Numbered from the stretch's first letter, positions 11,187 to 23,954 are shown. The stretch: DNA of 64,000 nucleotides from Armigeres subalbatus (GCF_024139115.2 NC_085140.1:420868283-420932282); one strand, 5' to 3'. Made by a program: numbers and translations. Notes: generated by a model not told the origin, from the sequence alone.

Positions 11187-12341
11187 CCTTAGTATTAAGT
11201 ACTGATTCCAGTATTCGCACAGTTTTATCAAGTTCAATTTCATTTCAGTCATATGTTGTCAAACTTCATTTTAATAATTCCCGAATAATAAATGGTGAAT
11301 CCGTTCCTACAAACAAAAAGAAGAAGCAAAACCACCGTCTGATGTGGGTATAACATCAGCAATCGTCAGCTCTACTAAATGAATCCTAACAAAACAGATA
11401 ATGATACTAAAAACTATTTTTTCTACAGCACTTATATAATATTGATACTAGCTCAATGGAACTGCTAATTGGAATGTCTGTCGCAATGGAGTTCTAGCAC
11501 ACAAAACATTCACGGATGTTCAAATAGGCATTATGTTTCTTGTGAAAATATGCTCCGCATGCAATAAATAAGGTATTAGCCAGATCATACGTGAATGTGC
11601 AACGCGAAACTTTACTGAAATTTTGTCATTCTTAAATAAAAATAGTTATTGCTCCATGTAAGATTTTTCGCATAGCGTCCACTCTGCTAGTCGCCCAAGA
11701 CCCGCGACAATATTTACAATACAGCAAGAGCATTAGCTTTTGACAATAGCTCTTATCATTTAATTGAAAAATTGATCCACTTACCTTGAGGTGCATTAAG
11801 CATTCTAGGAAATAGAGCCCCTGTTACTTGCCGATACAACGATACAAAGGTAAAATTATAGAGGATTGGTCGAAGTCGAACGTGTCTTCATGAAACTAGT
11901 TTTTGGCGAATCCTGCTTGTTATTCTTTCCTTGATGGTCCACTGATCACCCGAAACTTCTCTTCTTCTAAAGTTCGCAATGGCATGATCCACGGAAATAT
12001 CGGTTTATCTTGATTCAAATGTGCCTTTTTTTTCTTCTTAAGCCCGATGCCGTGACCTTATATTCACTTGACTCGGATTTATGACTCTCATTAAATAACG
12101 TAAACTAAGATATGGGTACTGATTTTTTTTACAATTTGACAGGACGTAAAAATCACTTGTATTGTCAAAAATAAATTTAAAATATAAAGAAGAATTCGAT
12201 TCAACTTTAATAATCCATTGGATCTTAGTGAAGATCTTATTGAAAAATCCAATAATTTTTAATAGAAAATGTAGATCGAAACGTTATAATATAAATGTAA
12301 TATAGTGATTGTAATGTATTGCAAATAACACGGTAGCCACG
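11187..12341. other. no gene seen
   Basis: AT-rich, with short frames only. No repeat or domain I can name. Confidence 0.4.
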
Positions 12342-12398
12342 TAGTTACAAGATGAACCAGCCTCGGGCTGATAATCTTGCTAATGAAAATCAAAAAAA
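12342..12398 (+). mobile_element. second copy of the short retrotransposon tail
   Basis: AGATGAACCAGCCTCGGGCT, then AATCTTGCTAATGAAAATC and a run of A, parallels 4379-4433. The flanks CGGTAGCCACG and CGTTAGCAACC agree at 8 of 11 positions, a possible decayed target duplication. Confidence 0.5.
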
Positions 12399-13620
12399 AT
12401 CGTTAGCAACCGGGTTTTCTTCTCATTATAGCAAACAATACTAAATGAGTTTGAAGTAAACGGTTTCGATAATCACTCATCATCAGCAAGTGCTTAGCCT
12501 AAGACAAAACAAATCAAAATATAATGGAATTGCGTTTAAACAAATTAAAATTTGAAATTAATGGAAAATAGAAAGAAATTTTATTATTTTCTTCATTTCA
12601 TTATGAAATCTGTGATGTACTAATATCACATTTTTTAAACACTCTGAATTCCAGAGTCATATAACAGAGAGACTGAAAAAACAGCCCAAATAATCAATAA
12701 GTCGTATATCTCGCAGATCGGCAATATAGTGAGACTTTAATTTTTTAAATAGCCATTTATTGGACCTATATGGCTGCTTGGCGTAATACAGTGGTAATTG
12801 TTACTTAGGAGTAGATTTTCATTTTAATATTGCAAATTTAAAAGCAGACCATGACGTGATGGAGTATCAACGAAACTTTCTGCGTGCAATTTACGCAAAC
12901 TAAAAAAAAATCTATAGAACTTGTTATAGAAGATATTATGTTATAGAAAATTAAAATAGTTTATCTTGGATGCTGAAATTTAACCTTAAAAAGGAGTTCA
13001 TATGAAGTAAAAAAGATTTGATCTCACCAAAACAGCAAACCGGAAGACTTCTTAGGATCGGTAATGAAGATTTGTAAATGTCCATCGATGAATATTGCGA
13101 ACCCATGAATCGTGCGAGGATCAGTTTCTGTACTTCCATGAAGATGACTCTGCTGACTCCTTTAACTCTTGACTCACGGATTAGCTGGAATGTCTTGCTG
13201 CACGGCGATGCCGGCCATTGGTAAAACTTTGCATCACGACACTTTGATTTAGCTAAGTTGTTCTCACTCAGCACTTTGCTTAGCTGCATGAAGTGATGTA
13301 TGATGACTTTTAGTAGTCACGGAAATCTTGAGATCATGCAGGATTTTTCGTTTGTTCACTCACTTTAGTTTTGCACGTAAATAAAGAAATTTAAATTTTG
13401 ACGTATCTAAATTATTTTTTGGTACCGAAACAAATTTGCTGTGACGAAAAACACGTCTGATCGCGAGCAATGATTACTACGATCTCTCCCAACACAATTT
13501 TGATGGCATTCCAACAGGAAAAGTCAAAACAATATCGATGGCTCTCCAAACATACTCTGTATTGGCCCTTCAAGCTGAAGCCAATCAGTCCGGCCCTCTC
13601 ACATAACACTTTCTAAATTC
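12399..13620. other. no gene recognised; 112-codon minus frame
   Basis: The minus frame 13289-12951 encodes 112 residues with no motif I recognise. The surrounding DNA is AT-rich without clear repeats. Confidence 0.3.
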
Positions 13621-13624
13621 AAAT

Positions 13625-14165
13625 TTGAAACATTCAAACATTCAATCCGACGCTCTTCCAGAGCGCCTTCTACACTACAAGTCCAAACCGATGAACAAAT
13701 CATTCAATCCGTCGCTCTTCCAGAGCGTCTTCGACATCCCAAGCAAAACCGATGAGACAATCATTCAATCCTACGCTCTTCTAGAGCGTCTTCGACATTA
13801 CAAGCCGCAACTGATGGGCAAATCATGCAAATCGACGCTCTTCCAGAGCTTCTTCGACGTGACAAGTCTAAACCGATGAACAAATCATTCAATCCGACGG
13901 TCTTCCAGAGCGCCTTCGACACTACAAGTCGAAACCGATGGGCAAATCATTCAATTCGACGCTCTTCCAGAGCTTCTTCGACATAACAAGTCGAAACCGA
14001 TGAACAAATCATTTTATCCGACACTCTTCCAGACCGTCTTCTACATCACAAGTCGAAACCGATGAGCAAATCATTCAATCCGACGCTCTTCCAGAGCGTC
14101 TTCGACATCACAAGTCTTTCGACTTGGGAAAATTATTCAATCCGACGCTCTTCCAGAGCTTGTAC
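13625..14165. repeat. 62-bp tandem repeat, about nine copies
   Basis: The word CGCTCTTCCAGAGC recurs with spacings of 61-62 bases from about 13652 to 14146. Each unit reads roughly AAATCATTCAATCCGACG, then CTCTTCCAGAG (a 4-bp-arm palindrome CTCT...AGAG), then TTCGACATCACAAGTC and AAACCGATGA. Because 62 is not a multiple of three, the frame shifts between units, so the 84-codon open frame at 13625-13879 is not a real gene. Confidence 0.9.
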
Positions 14166-14229
14166 TGCGACTGAATGAAGTCGAACGAAATAGATAACGC
14201 CGCAATTTTTTCGAAACGAATCCAAAAAC

Positions 14230-14870
14230 TTACGAATCGATTCGAGATGCGCAATGTCACCCCAGGAACAATCTGGCAAGATCGCCAAATGTGTGGCCTA
14301 ATTCCGGAGGAAAGAGGCAAAGTCATGGCCTACTATTCACTAGTCAATGTTGGCAGGTTCGTTATACGGATCAGTACTGAGATTTTCATTTTCATTGAGA
14401 GAGGTCACGCGATATTTACAATTTATTCTCTCCCGCTTTCATAGAAGACATAAACATTGAAAGGAATTCTGCTAAATTTTCACAGATTTTTATTTCATGA
14501 AAGCGCATCAAACTAGTGTAAACAAGCTGTTTCTTCTTCAATAATGTTACTCCTAACTCAAAAATCAAAAACAATACAATCATTGTATCGATTAGTCATA
14601 GTTATTTGCACAGATCTATTTAAACTATTTAGAAATTTAGATTTCAAAACAAAGCACATTCCCATCATGACTGCTTGTAATGTGACAGGTGACCGGGAGA
14701 CGGCTACATTTTCATTTGGTCTCTTGAAAATGAAAATGCAACTGTTTTCGCTTTCACATGACAGTCACGAAAATTAGCAATACTGATACGGATGATATTT
14801 ACATGTCTGTCATCAATGCACGCTCAGAGTGGATTGCCCAATCTCTATTAAATCTCTCCCTCACATGTTT
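14230..14870. repeat. older dispersed repeat, copy 2, split by a MITE
   Basis: 14230-14363 and 14794-14870 match the copy at 8560-9240; across the insertion, copy 1 reads straight through from CAATGTTGGCA to GATATTTACATGTCTG. Copy 1 therefore serves as the empty site for the element inserted here. Confidence 0.7.
14372..14785. mobile_element. hAT-type MITE, 414 bp
   Basis: It is flanked by a perfect 8-bp duplication, ATACGGAT, at 14364-14371 and 14786-14793. Ends CAGTACTGAGATTTTC and GAAAATTAGCAATACTG are inverted with one indel and a few mismatches. The CAG termini and 8-bp duplication point to hAT. The internal 77-codon frame has no transposase motif. It is a different family from the MITE at 8668. 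Confidence 0.82.
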
Positions 14871-17069
14871 TACTTTGCTTCGTTCAAAGAAAATTTTAAA
14901 ACCAGACACCGTTCTATTGCAATAATTTATACATGAATATTGTTAGCTTTAATGAATCATTTAAATCTTGACATTCGACGATTGTGGCATTTACTCCTAT
15001 TTAGACTTACCCCAAATAAATGATTATCACAGTCGAATCTCGCACTCGATTTCGCAGTACTCAAGGTTACACTGTCGTGTCCTTTTGAGAACTCGTGATT
15101 GAAAATACTTCGTATCAGACGCGGATTTGAGTTTTCGTTATGTTTTATGCGGTTGGAAAGTAAAGAGTGTGCGATTAAACGTGTTTAGTATCAGACGCGA
15201 CCGAACGTGTTATCATTAGGAACGCCGGGTCGTCTGCGAAGTGAAAAAATCTGCTCCGAAAAGCAGATAATTAATAAGTGGTAACCTGTGGTAACTAATA
15301 AGCAAAAGTATCATCAGTCGGAATGCCGGGTCATCCGCGAAATCTGCTAAAAAGAGCAGATACGCTTCGTGGGCATTCCCTTATATTTACTGTGTTTAAG
15401 ATCTTCGTAACAAAACTAGACCTAAAATAGTGTGGGTTCGCCGAAAAAAGTGCCAAAATATTAGTTAGGGTAGGATAACTCAAAATTTTCCAAATTTTGA
15501 TGAAACATGTAACATTTCGGCGAGGCAAAACGCTGTAGTAGGTCCGATTGGATATCCTACAATGTACTACGCGCCTCCATGCACTGTTTATACTAGAATG
15601 CTTATCCGCCGAAGCGTGATGCGTTGTTCCTCAAGAGCAGCCATCCAAAATACTTCATGCTTCATGAATTTTCCGGGAACGAAATATCACCACATTTTCA
15701 AATTATAAATATTATCGATATGATTAAGATTTTCTACAATTTCAGCTAGCTAGCTATATTGTTTAACTGTTGCATTAGGTAAAAATATCCATGAAAATTG
15801 TTGCAGCTAAAACATAAAAGCAGTATTTTCTTAGCTAGGGCATATTGCACACCGAAAAACAAAAGCAAAGAAAAACAAAAATATTTGTTCGTTAAACATT
15901 TTGTTAGATTCGAAAATCCATCAATCTCATTGCATTGCGAAATATGGGTTCATTTCCACCTCACCTGTAATAGACAACGTGCAACGACGTTATCATTCAT
16001 AAATCATCTAAATTGTAAGAATAATATGTTTTTTTAAATTTGCATTCTTTTTATGTCTATCTATCCACACATTAATACATTATTATCAATAATATAACAC
16101 GTAAACCCCTGCTGAGTCAGCATCGTTCACCAATAATGGGTTTATTCTCCAGTTTCAACTTGGATCACATTTCAGTTCAAACAGTCGCTTCACTTCCAAA
16201 TTGGTACTTATCGCATCAGTGACCTCAAGATTATCGTCCCGACGGTGCTGTGTGCTGGTTCAACCAACTCGTTATTGCCCAAAAGTGGTCGAACCAATGT
16301 CATAAACATCCAAATCGATAGTTTTGTGGGTGCATAAGGTGGGCGGAAGGTTGTTCAATTGCAGGCTACAATTCTTCCGTATTCAGAGTCAGTTACAATC
16401 TGTGACACCTCGGATCCAGCACGAGTGCAATCAATTCCCCTCATTTAGCAAGTTTAACTACCCAGAAAAACAGGTTAACCAGCCGCTGTTTACGGTGATA
16501 TTGCGAAGTGAAACCCGTGAGGCCTCATCTTGTCGGGCACTCGTTTCATGCAGTGAATAACAACAATCAAAAGACAGCTTTTGGATAAATGGTTTTGAAG
16601 TGTGATATCGGCTGTATTTGTCTTAGCTTCCCGGTGGGCAGTGCTCCACTCACTGGTGTTTACTTTCAAGACTAAATTCCTCTTTCGTCAAGTGTTTGCT
16701 GCGAAACGATTGAGGAATAAAAAAAAAGAATGTCAACTCATAGCGGGCAAGAGTGCGTCCCCAGGAATGGAAAAATAAATCGGTTCACGTTGTTTGTGAA
16801 TCGAGTTCAAGTCCGATAGAAACCATTCATCCGTTTCTAGAGCTAAGCCCGAGTTCTCGGATATGATATTAGTGAATCGGATGTTACGGCAACATACACA
16901 TTTCAAGCTCTTGTGAGTTGGATGTCTACAAACGATTTTTACGGAGGATATTTGGAACAGGTTTCGTTACAGAAGATTTCCTGTAATATTTAATGAAACA
17001 TTTGTAGGGCTCTTATCGTCTGTTCGGTTCGCCATTACGTGGATGTTGTTGGAGATGATGTCATTTACA
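14871..17069. other. no gene seen; small local repeats
   Basis: Short duplications such as GTATCAGACGCG and GCCGGGTCRTC with AAGCAGAT lie at 15110-15365. The stretch at 15790-15850 repeats 7411-7470. Open frames are under 80 codons and carry no known domain. Confidence 0.4.
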
Positions 17070-17073
17070 TTAA

Positions 17074-17331
17074 GGTGACACGGGAAGCACGAACAATCAT
17101 CAAATCGTCATCATTTCATCATTGAATGCCTAATTTTTTCCTACAACAAATAGGGCTTTGAAAGAGTATCACAGGCGCGTGCTTACTCGTAATTTACATG
17201 CTGATACTTTTACAGTTACATCAAACAGCTGAAACCCGAAATACGCCGCTCCAAAATTACGAGGTGGAAATGCTAGAAAGAGACAAAAGATAGGAAAAAT
17301 AACACGGTGTGTAGTGCCTCCCCGAGTCACC
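17074..17331. mobile_element. TTAA-flanked MITE, copy A, 258 bp
   Basis: TTAA stands on both sides (17070-17073 and 17332-17335). The ends GGTGACACGGGAAGCAC and GTGCCTCCCCGAGTCACC are inverted with a few mismatches. The same element in opposite orientation lies at 45585-45843. TTAA duplication is typical of piggyBac-type transposition; the termini are not the canonical piggyBac CCY type, so the superfamily is inference. Confidence 0.85.
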
Positions 17332-17335
17332 TTAA

Positions 17336-18870
17336 ATATTGCTTGAGTGCATCGATGATTTTAGCAGACGGTTGAATACGATGTAATTAATAATTTATTG
17401 GTTCGATAGCAAGCAGTCAAACAAGATTATCGTCAGAGAAGCTTATTCTCCTATAGCGGGTTATCACAGTCAGTGAGCATGGTATTTATTCAAACTGCAC
17501 ATTTAAGTATTTTTTTCTTCCTAACGGAGTATTTTAATTTAGATTTTAGGTAGGATATTACCGCTTCACAAGCCTGTAACATGTTCAAATTAATTTTCTG
17601 CAATGTCACTAAGTTGCCATTTTGAAAACTCATTTATTACCTCATTGATTGTTTGGTTGACGTGCAACGTATACTGATCTACGAAGTGTTTCAATTTGAA
17701 ACATTCTTTAGAACTTTAAGGAATTCCGCTTTGTAAAAATGAAATAAGAAACCAGATAACAAGCCATACAAAAGAAGTTTTCGATTCACGGAATTTGTGT
17801 GGAGCAAATTCGAACATAAAGCACACAATATCATGTCCTAATCATTATGTCATAATCAACCCAAATAAAGCCAAACGAGCAAATCGTGCTCTGTTCAGAC
17901 TACGCGTAATTATCTGATATCTAATAATTGTCAGTATCCAGAAAAGAGCATCCCCCTGAAATGCTTCAATGTGCCCCGACGGTGTAGTAAATCATTGCAC
18001 AGCATCCCATCTATCAGCATATTGACAAGCTCTTATTCAACAGCGTTCAGTACACTATTGCCCCGATTGAAAAAATGTCGAGAAAATATTAAAAGTGCTA
18101 ACTAGTAAAAGAAAGAAAATTAAAAAAACGATAATGGAATGAACCTTCCAATACCAAAATATTACTTCCAGTCATCAAAAAATTACAACGGTTAACCCTT
18201 TCAGGACGATGTTTTCTTTACGGAAATGTAACGAACAAATTGGGATTTTTTCACTGGATTCAAAACTAGTATATAAATATAACTGAAAAAGAACTTTATT
18301 ATTAAATATTTTTTTCGGATGTTCTAGGCCGTCCTAATTGTTCTGGAGTACATATCCTCTAATGTATTAGGAAATATATCTAGAAACAAAAAGTTCTAAG
18401 CTGAGATATATAAACAAAAATTACTATGTGATGATAAGACATAAATTGATCGAGTTTTGAATAAACGTGAACCATCACAGGGTCTCCATAACGTGACAAA
18501 ACGAACCTCAATGGCATCCGGATACTAAGAGCGGAAAATTTTGGGACGTACCATGCCGAGATTGTTGGTTAATTCGATCAAAATACAATGAGCGGTGGTA
18601 GCATCACAAGCGGAATATGGTGGTGCATTTTAATAAGCGGTACAATGGACGCTGTAGTAGCATAGATGGTGATCTACTGATCTACTACTACAATCAGAAG
18701 CCTTTAATGTTGCTGTTCTACTTCTTTTTCCACTTTACGGTTCTTGGCGATCGTGGTAAAGAACAAATCAAGTTCTGGAACGAAGAAACTGACGCTACCA
18801 TTAAGCAATGTGTCAATCTTTTCGGAATCTATGGCAGAGATAATGAGCTGATTGCTCTGGCGTGTCGTGA
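17336..18870. other. no gene recognised
   Basis: AT-rich with short frames. The 86-codon plus frame 18617-18877 has no known motif and runs into the minisatellite. Confidence 0.35.
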
Positions 18871-18872
18871 CC

Positions 18873-19495
18873 ACTAGGCCGAACAAATCATTAGGCCAAA
18901 ACCCATCTGGCCGAAACCCATTTGGCCAAAAGTCATTTGGTCGAAAGTTTCATTTGATCGAAAGGATCGTTTGGCCGAAAGGATCATTTGACCAAAAGAG
19001 TCGTTTTGGCGAAAGGGTCGTTTGGCCGAAAGGTTCATTTAGCCGGATAGGACATTTGGTCGAATACGTCATTTTGGCCGTATAGGACATTTGGTCGATT
19101 AGGTTGTTTGGCCGAATAATTCATTCGAAAAGTGATAAATTAGGAATGAGAAGAGAGACGTCTCACTTCTTACTCCTCATTTTTCTTTTCTCACTGTTAA
19201 AAGTGATAATCGCGAAATGAGTAGTGAGACGTCTCACTACCCATTTCGCACTACTCACTTTTCACAGTCAGAAATGAAAATGAGGAATGAGAAGTGAGAC
19301 GTTTAACCACTCACATCGCGCTCCTCTTTTTTACAGTGAAAACTGGGAAATGAGGAATGAGAAGTGAGACCAAATGACCCATTCGGCCAAATGACTTTTG
19401 ACCAAATAATATATTTGGCCAAACAACTTTCGGCCTAGTGGCATTCGGCCAAATGGCTTTCGGCCGACTGGGTTTCGGCTAAATTACCCTTCCCC
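18873..19495. repeat. mirror-symmetric GGCCGAAA minisatellite
   Basis: From 18873 to 19125 the plus strand repeats TTTGGCCGAAAGG(A/G)TCA-type units. From 19370 to 19495 the complement, TTCGGCCAAATGAC-type units, appears. Between them (19130-19370) are GAGAAGTGAGACGTCTCAC words, themselves palindromic. The whole can fold back on itself. Confidence 0.85.
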
Positions 19496-19623
19496 ATGAA
19501 AAAGGGTCCTGAAAACTAACTGCATACTGTTCTACATAATGTTGGCTGTCATTTTTATTATTCCGTGAAACTTTCCAATTAAAATTAAGTTTATACATCG
19601 AGCTCCCTACAGGATTTTTATTA

Positions 19624-19700
19624 CTATAGGAGGCTTCCGCGAAGTCTTCCTATTCATAGGAGGCTTCCGAGCCTTTTAAGGGAGGCCTCCGTCACGGTGT
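19624..19700. repeat. GAGGCTTCC minisatellite, part 1
   Basis: AGGAGGCTTCCG units about 28-30 bases apart. The same repeat resumes at 20020-20205 and at 20975-21240. Confidence 0.75.
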
Positions 19701-19733
19701 CTTAGTTCAAAACATAAGTACATGTAGTATGTA

Positions 19734-19992
19734 TCTCTAAAACACCCACTACACGAAAGTATAGCTTTTCCTCTTTCACGTAGGTGCATTTTTTAAAATG
19801 TTCTATTGGGGGTCATTTTTCCATACATTTTTGGGGACGTTAAATCGGCTATCATTTGAGATGGAGTTAGTACCAAAAATAGTGAAAAAAATAAAAATTG
19901 TTCTAGAACCCACCAACAGAACATTACAGTTTACCCATTATATGAAAGAGGAGAGCATATACTTTCGCTTCGCGTGGTGGGTGTTTCAGAGA
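19734..19992. mobile_element. MITE, ~259 bp, inserted between minisatellite blocks
   Basis: TCTCTAAAACACCCACTACACG at the left (first 20 bases considered) is inverted at the right as CGTGGTGGGTGTTTCAGAGA, with an extra four bases in one arm near GAAAGTATA. No transposase frame. Target duplication unclear. Confidence 0.65.
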
Positions 19993-20019
19993 TTCTGATT
20001 TTTGGTGCCGTACCACTCA

Positions 20020-20205
20020 AAAGAAGGTTTCTGAGCATCTTGAAAGAGGACGCTTCCTAACCTTTTGAAAGAAGGCTTCCAGGCCTCATGAAAGGCAGCT
20101 TTCGAATCATTTAAAAGTAGGCTTCTGGGTATCTTTAAAGAACGCGTTTTAACCTCTTGAAAGAAAGATTCCGAGCTTCTTGTAATTAGTCTTCCAAGTA
20201 AGGCT
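20020..20205. repeat. GAGGCTTCC minisatellite, part 2
   Basis: Degenerate units of the form CTTGAAAGGAGGCTTC. The flanking 20210-20290 is a CCCGGGAAA-rich block. Confidence 0.7.
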
Positions 20206-20974
20206 TCCGTTCCCGGAAAGGATATCCAGGGAAATGAAATTTCCCGGGATTCCCATTTCCCGGGATATGTGTAGTGGTTTACCGAGTTTCCGGAAAATGT
20301 TATTTACAGATTTTTAATTTGCTCCCCATTCGAAGCTTCTAGCAAAAGGCATATGAATGTTTCGTTATCAAGATAGATGTATTCACACATTGATAAGAAA
20401 TAAAGTCAGATTCCTCTCCAATAGCCTTGCGAGCAAGGCTATACAAGGCTCCACTGGAAGTGAGCACATACTTTAATTCTTAGCAAATATAAGCCGTTTA
20501 AATCTAATTGAATGATTCGTGTTTTTTTAGTCATAAGAATAATTCTCCGGTTTTTTACTTCATACTTTACATATTTATTAGAACTATTGATAATTTTGAA
20601 AGGTATCTGTGTAATAATCGTAGATAATAATCGCTTTCACATAATGAAATATGATTTCAGTAAAAAATGTCAGCTAAATTGGACAAAATTTCAAGATGGC
20701 TCAAATCCATTTTGTGTTCACCACCAATTCTCAGACTTCTAAAAAATCTATTGAAGGATAGGAATAGTGAAGTGTTTCAGCAATGAGTATGCATGTTAGC
20801 GGAAAACTTTTTCAAAACTGTTGGCGAAATATTCTAAGCTCCAAAATGTATTTTTGATAATAATTTTTAATGAATTTCTGACGTCTAAAGCGCTTATATT
20901 CACTTCGCGGAATCCCAGGAAACCCCGGGATATTTTAAACTTATTTCCCGTTTCCCTGGAAAATTAGAAGCCCT
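20206..20974. other. CCCGGG blocks and unassigned AT-rich DNA
   Basis: Two CCCGGGAAA clusters (20210-20290 and 20905-20970) bracket about 600 bases of AT-rich sequence. ATAGCCTTGCGAGCAAGGCTAT at about 20423-20444 is a short palindrome (first and last ten bases paired). No gene. Confidence 0.45.
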
Positions 20975-21240
20975 ACTTCATATGAGGCTTTTAAGCTTCT
21001 AGAAAGGAGGCTTCCGAGCCTTTTTAAGGAAGGCATCCGAGCCTCTTGAAGAAAGGCTTCCGAACCACTTAAAATATGGTTTCTGAGCATCTTGAAAACA
21101 CGCTTAATATTTACCCTTTTGAAAGGAGGCTTCTTAGCCTCTTGAAAGCAAGCTTGTGGGGCTCTTGAAAGGAGGCTTGCGGGCCTATTGAAAAAAGGCT
21201 TCCAAGCCTCTTGAAAGGAGGCTTCCAAAGAGCGTAGAAG
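20975..21240. repeat. GAGGCTTCC minisatellite, part 3
   Basis: Tandem CTTGAAAGGAGGCTTCCGAG-type units of about 28-30 bases. The 122-codon minus frame here (21309-20941) is a translation of the repeat. Confidence 0.8.
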
Positions 21241-23289
21241 GATGCTCTTGCACCGAAGCAACTGAGCATTTCGGAAAAAGCCTTCATGCCTCTCTCTAGT
21301 GTGTTCCAAAAATTGGGTTTACATTATGCGCATGTGCCTATTGGACCGGATTGAGGATATGCCGATGATGAGGACATTGCATAAACCTTGTTTGATCTGG
21401 TAGATACCGTAGGCTGAAAACGACAACGTTTTGGAGAACCTTGAGCATCTCGTATTCCTGAAAATTGATCACTGTCTGAACGATGGAGGTGACTAAAATT
21501 GATTAAGTGTTTAGATTTATCAAACAATGTAATATAGGATCCAAACATTTCACATTCATCGGCATGGTCCCAAAAGCGAATCCGTCCCATGGTTTCGGAT
21601 ATCTAGGTCTTCAGGGTGTAGTCAAACTAGACATCCAATATTTTTTCTGTGTAGTCGACATCCTAATGAACAATTTTGCTGAATAAAGTGGGGACTTAGA
21701 TCTCTTCTGTGATTTTTCACAGCCAATCTAAAACGCCACATCTAAAACAAAGGACATGAATAACCCAACGATTTTTTCTTTTCTTAGAGTTTCACGTTTA
21801 CTCTTCGTTTCGGAAGGGTTTCGCCCCAGCGTGCGATGACGATGACACTCGCGAGATGTATATATTCATGCGGTGGGGCCTACAGCGATAGATGATATCT
21901 ATCTGCCGGTATGACAGTTGACCGGCATGATTTAAAGCCGAACTTGAAAAGAGCTGTTCTCCTCCAGTAACCCGTCAGTAACAATTTCTGCTCTCTATGA
22001 TACTTACACTTCCAGTCGAGACCTCCTTCCTTTCCGCAGCACTTAGTGGTTTCGGGCTTTCGTTTTATATCAGGTGGGGTATAGCGAGATGTGAACTAGG
22101 AAGAATGGTTCCGTATGCTTCTTTAATGTTTTGAAGAACAAAAGTTAATGTAAATGTTAACTGGTCAATGCCAATCAGTAACACATAACTATTTCATTTA
22201 ATTAGTACATCCATTTGTTGAAAAAAAAATGTACAAATGTCTTAACAAATGTTATTAAAAACATAATGAAGAAACGAAATAATTAACCACGTGAAATGAA
22301 ACACAGAACCATAAAGTAATTACCTAAATGAAATTTTTATGCTCATGGAATTATCAGGACGTTGATAAGAATCAAACATTTAATATTTTAAAATTACCGT
22401 GGGACTAAGAGTTTCGGAGAATAAAGTTGTAGTTTGACTGTATCAGCGTTTTTTATGTTTTTTTATTTATTCTAGCTTATTCTATCTTAATTACTACAGT
22501 GGTCATCGCAAATTCATCGGAATTTGGCCTTCCTTCTAACTCATTACCTCATAAAACCACGCCTCTGCTCACAAGACCAAATATTAGGTCCAAAGTTGTA
22601 ATTTTGTTGTCGATTGTAAATCGATGTCGAATTTTAGACCACTTTCCTCCCTAGATCGGTTGACGCCACCACTGCGGGATGCGGTAGAGAACGTTGAACA
22701 TCGCATCGTCGCGAAAAGTGCCGCATCAAATTCGTGCGCGTTTAACCTTGGATTATGATCCGTTCGACGATGTATAATGTTTTTGTTGCTCTAGCTAGCA
22801 ACAGCTTAATGTTTTTTTATTCAATCGCTCTGCTTCTGTGCTCTCATCGGAAACGGGTTTTCGATGTAGCTATCGGATTAAATTTTGAGAAATGGTTCTA
22901 CTCCTTTTCTATTGCGGTGGGACGAGATCAAAAATATGGAATTTTCAGCAATATATGGGCGACAGTTTTTGGGTTGACACCCAAAGAATATTTGGTATAA
23001 ACAAGGCTTACTCATGCTGGTTGCAGTTAATATCCCTTAAATAAATATGTGTCCAGTTTTGGTGGAATAATGACATTCGCTCTTATAGCCGATTGTTTAG
23101 TAAATCCGGCATAGCTCCAATCAGCTCTAAGCTACACGCAATCCAGCGCCATTGAATGGAAGCAGAGGATTCGCTGCTTCCATCAGTGGTGTAGGATTGC
23201 TTGAGTGGGTTTTAAATTAACCCACCAGAGCGACGCAACTATTCCCCTCTTGACCATTAGGAAACCAGTAGGACATAATTTTAATTAAA
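21241..23289. other. no gene recognised
   Basis: Short frames only, the longest being an 88-codon minus frame at 21590-21324, without known domains. I see no repeat structure I can name. Confidence 0.35.
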
Positions 23290-23291
23290 TA

Positions 23292-23583
23292 CAGTGATCG
23301 TTCGCTAATTGGGGCACGACCTCACCCCAACTAGCGAATGCCGTTCGCTAACTGGGGCGTTTTGACAAGCATCAATGTTGTTTACTTTTTGCATTGAACA
23401 AAGGAAAATTTTACGCACCAGAAAATATCGATCCCGCCAAACACGGAAACAAAACGTCAACGCGTTTTTGACATCACATTCTGACGTTTAGCTGCTTTTT
23501 AATTGGGTTTCGCCCCAATTAGCGAACCCCCAACTAAAAAGCGCCCCAACTAGAAAAAAAAAACAATTAGCGAACGTTCACTG
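23292..23583. mobile_element. pogo-like MITE, 292 bp
   Basis: Ends CAGTGATCGTTCGCTAATT and AATTAGCGAACGTTCACTG are inverted with one mismatch over 19 bases, and the target dinucleotide TA flanks both sides (23290-23291, 23584-23585). GGGGC and GCCCC blocks extend the symmetry inward. CAGT termini with TA duplication fit non-autonomous pogo/Tc1-mariner elements. Confidence 0.85.
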
Positions 23584-23954
23584 TATTTGTAACGGCCTAA
23601 TAGAAAACTAAAATAAAGATTCGTATGAGAATTTTGCATGAGCAGTCTGGCCTACTAAAAAAGGAAAACGTCTGTCGGTCAGTACCCAATAAAATTTTAG
23701 TTTTATGTTAGTTTTATAATACTTTTGTAGAGTAGGTTATGGTCTTCAAGAGCGTTATAAAACTTGAAATGTTACTTGTCATTAAAATTATTTTGCCAAA
23801 ATATGATTCCACAAGCCTAGCTTGTCACTTTGTTATGCATAATGTTGTAGTGCATGTTTTGTTTCATTACCAACATTGGTTTGACACTTGTAGTACCGGT
23901 ACTTTGGCTGCCAGATCAAAGTAACCTAGATATGGGGGAGGTTCCTTCATCAGT

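Noticed and set aside
13625..13879. 84-codon frame that looks like a repeat protein
   Set aside because: The 62-bp unit changes phase each copy, so no consistent protein repeat is encoded.
13412..14165. Possible CRISPR array
   Set aside because: The units are contiguous tandem repeats without unique spacers, and the genome is eukaryotic.
20941..21309. 122-codon minus frame with repeating Ser-Leu-Glu-Ala-Ser-Phe-Gln-Glu
   Set aside because: It follows the GAGGCTTCC minisatellite period.
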